Origin: Massilia sp. TS11
GTDB taxonomy: Bacteria > Pseudomonadota > Gammaproteobacteria > Burkholderiales > Burkholderiaceae_D
DNA length: 64,000 nt
Reading direction: 5' to 3'
Assembly (NCBI RefSeq): GCF_022012445.1
Contig: NZ_JAKLTS010000001.1
Span: forward strand, 669,592 to 733,591
How positions within the stretch are numbered: position 1 is the stretch's first letter; each line of letters begins with the position of its first letter. Positions 60,702 through 64,000 of the stretch are shown here, in pieces. The notes below the pieces were generated by a model. The model saw only the letters and a list, made by a program, of their open reading frames with translations. It was not told the DNA's origin and did not search any database. A program made the translations under genes and the position numbers.

Positions 60702-61039
60702 GCTCAGGGGATTGAGCGTTTGCGGCGGTGGTGTTGTGCGCGCCGCACGCCGATGCTCAGGCCGCTGATTTTTTCCCGCGCGCCGGTATGCGCGGGATGT
60801 CCGACAGTTAGTATGGACACGCTGTTTCATGTTCGGCACTTTGCCGGCGCACACCCGGTCCGACTACCCGCTTCGGACTTCTGGCTGGCGACACCCACCG
60901 GTGCGCCGGCACGCCTGCCGCGCCGCCGTTCTGCCCCCTCTGCTCCTGTGTGCGATACGCCTTGCGCGTCGTCGGGGCCGCGTTTTGCCTGGCGCCAGAG
61001 GGACAGCGCACTTTCAACATCCATAAGGAGAGATCCGCA

Positions 61040-63982
61040 ATGCGGCTTACTCAAGTACAACTGGGCGTGCTCGCCATGCTCGGCGCCCTGCAGGCGCAGG
61101 CGCAGCAAGTGCCTCAGCCTGAAGACAATACCGTGATCGTGACGGGCTTTCGCGCCAGTCTGAACAACGCACTCAATACCAAGAAGAACGCCGACGGCAT
61201 TGTCGACGTGATCAAGGCGGAAGACATCGCCAAATTCCCCGACGCCAATCTGGCCGAATCGCTGCAGCGCGTGCCCGGCGTCTCACTCGCCCGCGGCGAC
61301 GGCGGCGAAGGCAAGCAGATCACCGTGCGCGGCCTGAATGCGGGCTTTACGCGGGTGCGTATCAATGGCATCGAGGCGGTGACCGCGACCGGCGCCTCGG
61401 ACATCAATGGCTCGACCAACCGCAGCCGCGCGTTTGACTTCTCGGTCTTCGCCTCCGAACTGTTCAACAGCCTCGAGGTGCGCAAGACCTCCGAAGCGGC
61501 GGTCGAAGAAGGTTCGCTCGGCGCCACCGTCGATCTGCGCACGGCCCGTCCGTTCGACTTCAAGGGCCGCACCTTCAGTATCGGCGGCCAGGAGTTCTAC
61601 AACTCGCTGTCGGGCAAGACCCAGCCGCGCCTGTCGGCCCTGGCCTCGAACCGCTGGGAGACGGCCTTCGGCAAGATCGGCGCCCTGGTGTCGCTCGCCC
61701 ACTCGCGCCGTACGGCGGTGGAGGAGGGCTATGAGGCCGTCGATCTGGTCTCGGCCAATGTCAACAATGGCTTCTGCTCGCCGCTCGGCGTGAGCCCCCA
61801 GGCCCCGGGCAATAGCGCGGTGAAAGGCATCGATGCGCTCAACTGCGGCGTGGGCGCCCCGCGCCTGTCGGACGCGACGGCGTATAACGCGGTGGTCGGC
61901 CGCACCGATGATTTCGGCGGCACCCTGACCACGGCAGTGCCGGGCTCGGGTGCTTTCCATCCGCGTATCCCGCGCTATCGCCGTTCCCAGACCGATTATG
62001 AACGCAGCGGCCTGACCAGCTCCTTCCAGTGGCGCCCGGACAATACGAGCGAACTGAATCTGGACCTGATGGGCGGTAAGTTCTCGAACTACCGCTACGA
62101 CAACTACATCTCGGCCATTTCCTTCGGCCGCGACATGGGGCAGAACGGCAAGCCGCAGACCTCGATTGTCGACGCCCACTTCAATTCGAACGGCAGCTGG
62201 GATTACGGCAAATTCAACGCCGTCGATATCCGCTCGGAAGGCCTGCTCGACGTCTACTCGACCCTGTTCAAACAGGCCGTGGTCTCGGGCCGCAAGGACT
62301 TCAGCGAGCGTCTGAAAGTCGACTTCATGAGCGGCATCTCGGATTCGCGTCTGAAGGAACCGCAACGCGCGACCGTGCAGATCGACTCGCCGAACGCGAA
62401 CGGCTTCAGCTGGGACTTCCGCAACAACCGCAATGTGCCGTCGCTGAATTTCGGCATCGACGTGGCCAATCCGAATAACTTCAGCTTCGGCCCGCAGGAC
62501 GCGAATGGCACCGTGCACGGCAACTTCGTCGGCCGCTACCTGCTGACCTCGAACCGGCTGCAGACCAATGCGCTCAATGGCAGCTACGAGCTGAACGACA
62601 ACTTGACGTTCAAGGCTGGCCTGTCGGCGCGCAAGAACAGCTGGTTCAACTATGAGGCGAGCTCGGGCGGCATTCCGACCCAGGCCCTGCCGGCCGGCAC
62701 CAGCCTGTCGAGCCTGACGCGCCAGATCACGGGCTTTGGCGATGGCCTCGGCGGCAGCGGCGTGCCGACCAGCTGGAGCGCGATTGATCTGAACAAGTTC
62801 CTGGCCGTCTACAACATCGAATGCCATTGCGCGCAAGTGGCGCTGTCGCCCTACGACATGGCGTCGCAGATCAAGCGCTCGGTCGACGAGAAGATCAATG
62901 CCCTGTATCTGATGGGCGACTTCAAGTACGAGATCGCCGGCATCGCGCTGCGCGGCAATGCCGGTGTGCGCGGCGCCGACACCACGACGACTTCGCAACA
63001 GCTGATCAATGTGGCCGGGGTGCTCAAGCCGCGCGTGGTCGAGCACAAGTACCGCGACTGGCTGCCGGCCGTGAATCTGACGGCCGCGCTGCCCAAGGAT
63101 GTGATGCTGCGCTTCTCGGCGGGCAAGACGCTGTCGCGCCCCGAGTACGTGGATCTGGCCCCGGCGGCCACGGTGTCGATCGCCGGCCAGTCGGTCACGA
63201 TCGGCAATCCGGAGCTCGATCCGATCCGCGCCAATACCTATGACCTGCAGGCCGAGTGGTACTACGACAAGAACGCGATGGTGTCCTTCGGTGTCTTCCA
63301 CAAAGACATCAAGACCTATATCCAGCGCGTCAATGAGCGTGCCAGCTACGCGAGCCTGGGCTTGCCCAACGAGTTCCTGACCTCGAGCGGCTGTTCGATC
63401 ACGGGCGGTACGCCGGCCTGCCAGGTGCTGCCGACGACCGATGTGGCCGTGAGCCGCATGGTCAACACCAAGGGTGGTCCGCTCGACGGTTTCGAGTTCA
63501 ATCTGAATGCCCCGTTCAATTTCCTGCCGGGCATTGGCAAGAACTTCGGTGCGCTCGTCAACTACACCCACGTGAAGTCGCAGATCACCTACATCACGCG
63601 GGTGGACAATCCGAACACGCCGGCCAACGAGCTGCTGACCGAGAAGGCCAATTTCGTCGGCCTGTCGCCCAACGCCTACAATCTCACGCTGTACTACGAA
63701 GATCCGAAGTTCAGCGCGCGCGTGTCGGCGGCCCACCGTTCGTCCTACATCCGCGAGGTGCTGGGCAATGTGCAGGGCAGTGACTACACGATGGCGGACG
63801 CGTCGACGAATATCGACTTCAGCGTGTCCTACAACATCACGCCGAGCCTGCGCCTGTCCTTCGAGGGCCAGAACCTGACCGACCAGCCGCTACGCTACAG
63901 CAAGGACACCCAGCGCAACGACACTCTGCTGTACGTGCACACCGGCCGTTCCTTCATGCTGGGTCTGAACTACAAGTTCTGA
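61040..63982 (+). CDS. TonB-dependent receptor, carbohydrate type
   Basis: A 980-residue outer-membrane receptor. Signal peptide (MRLTQVQLGVLAMLGALQAQA), TonB box-like DNTVIVTGFRASLNNALNTKKNADGIVDVIKAEDIAKFPDANLAESLQRVPGV at about 29-82, plug motif ITVRGLNAGFTRVRINGIEA, and a long 22-strand barrel ending in aromatic LGLNYKF. The opening segment is that of the Xanthomonas/Caulobacter group of TonB receptors, many of which import glycan fragments. AAGGAG at 61025-61030 fixes the start at 61040. With galM and the GH43 gene it suggests uptake of arabinose- or galactose-containing oligosaccharides. Confidence 0.93.
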   Translation: MRLTQVQLGVLAMLGALQAQAQQVPQPEDNTVIVTGFRASLNNALNTKKNADGIVDVIKAEDIAKFPDANLAESLQRVPGVSLARGDGGEGKQITVRGLNAGFTRVRINGIEAVTATGASDINGSTNRSRAFDFSVFASELFNSLEVRKTSEAAVEEGSLGATVDLRTARPFDFKGRTFSIGGQEFYNSLSGKTQPRLSALASNRWETAFGKIGALVSLAHSRRTAVEEGYEAVDLVSANVNNGFCSPLGVSPQAPGNSAVKGIDALNCGVGAPRLSDATAYNAVVGRTDDFGGTLTTAVPGSGAFHPRIPRYRRSQTDYERSGLTSSFQWRPDNTSELNLDLMGGKFSNYRYDNYISAISFGRDMGQNGKPQTSIVDAHFNSNGSWDYGKFNAVDIRSEGLLDVYSTLFKQAVVSGRKDFSERLKVDFMSGISDSRLKEPQRATVQIDSPNANGFSWDFRNNRNVPSLNFGIDVANPNNFSFGPQDANGTVHGNFVGRYLLTSNRLQTNALNGSYELNDNLTFKAGLSARKNSWFNYEASSGGIPTQALPAGTSLSSLTRQITGFGDGLGGSGVPTSWSAIDLNKFLAVYNIECHCAQVALSPYDMASQIKRSVDEKINALYLMGDFKYEIAGIALRGNAGVRGADTTTTSQQLINVAGVLKPRVVEHKYRDWLPAVNLTAALPKDVMLRFSAGKTLSRPEYVDLAPAATVSIAGQSVTIGNPELDPIRANTYDLQAEWYYDKNAMVSFGVFHKDIKTYIQRVNERASYASLGLPNEFLTSSGCSITGGTPACQVLPTTDVAVSRMVNTKGGPLDGFEFNLNAPFNFLPGIGKNFGALVNYTHVKSQITYITRVDNPNTPANELLTEKANFVGLSPNAYNLTLYYEDPKFSARVSAAHRSSYIREVLGNVQGSDYTMADASTNIDFSVSYNITPSLRLSFEGQNLTDQPLRYSKDTQRNDTLLYVHTGRSFMLGLNYKF

Positions 63983-64000
63983 TCCGTCTTTTCCGCTAAG

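Noticed and set aside
60950..61039. Upstream start for the TonB receptor at 60950
   Set aside because: The extra 30 residues do not form a signal peptide and lack a ribosome site; AAGGAG at 61025 with ATG at 61040 gives a clean signal peptide.

Overview
The window reads as a chromosomal segment of a high-G+C betaproteobacterium, most likely Oxalobacteraceae (Massilia/Duganella/Janthinobacterium group). This is inferred from gene order and families: EarP next to an EF-P with Arg32, the yceD-rpmF-plsX-fabH-fabD-fabG-acpP-fabF cluster running into ygfX-like/rpoE/rseA/degP and lepA-lepB-DUF4845-rnc-era-recO-pdxJ-acpS-uvrC-pgsA, and a large TonB-dependent receptor with glycosidase genes. No phage, insertion sequence, CRISPR array or rRNA gene was seen. 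There is one tRNA gene, initiator tRNA-fMet.

Layout. 1-1.6 kb (minus): three unusual genes, namely a glutamine-rich protein with three glycine-zipper repeats, a terminator, an 83-residue propeptide-like protein and the start of a larger protein with a related N-terminal domain. 1.7-5.2 kb (plus): earP, efp, a repeat element, a LysR regulator and a secreted DUF1579 protein. 5.2-17.1 kb (minus): dbpA with a small coupled ORF, tRNA-fMet with a near-consensus promoter and a terminator, a periplasmic binding protein, a methyltransferase with a zinc-ribbon partner, sbcDC, and a four-PAS GGDEF sensor. 17.3-19.5 kb (plus): a YcaQ-type glycosylase gene overlapping a DUF2804 gene. 19.5-22.5 kb (minus): an HlyD/ATPase/permease export operon. 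22.7-29.1 kb (plus): a hemerythrin-like protein, DUF349-moaE-crcB overlapping end to end, and clpB behind a sigma-32-like promoter. 29.1-35.9 kb: divergent AraC/MFS pair, rraA, aceA with an operator-rich leader, rlmJ and an EAL/HDOD protein. 35.9-37.2 kb (minus): an RsmI-like methyltransferase and a Maf pyrophosphatase.

37.3-56.2 kb (plus) is a long housekeeping block: fatty-acid synthesis, envelope-stress control (rpoE, a short anti-sigma factor, degP; no rseB is visible), signal peptidase, RNA processing, recombination, cofactor synthesis, excision repair and phospholipid synthesis. Many genes overlap by 1-8 bases and are probably translationally coupled. 56.2-64 kb (plus) looks like a carbohydrate-utilisation locus: a binding protein, aldose 1-epimerase, a two-propeller GH43 protein and a TonB-dependent receptor, which fits uptake and trimming of an arabinose- or galactose-containing glycan.

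Most of the window is ordinary core genome. The parts that deserve a second look are the propeptide-like/glutamine-rich cluster at the left edge, the short anti-sigma-E protein with no membrane segment or RseB, the dispersed GGGGTCAGACCCC inverted-repeat elements, and the control region of aceA. All functions are called from sequence reading alone; no database search was run.
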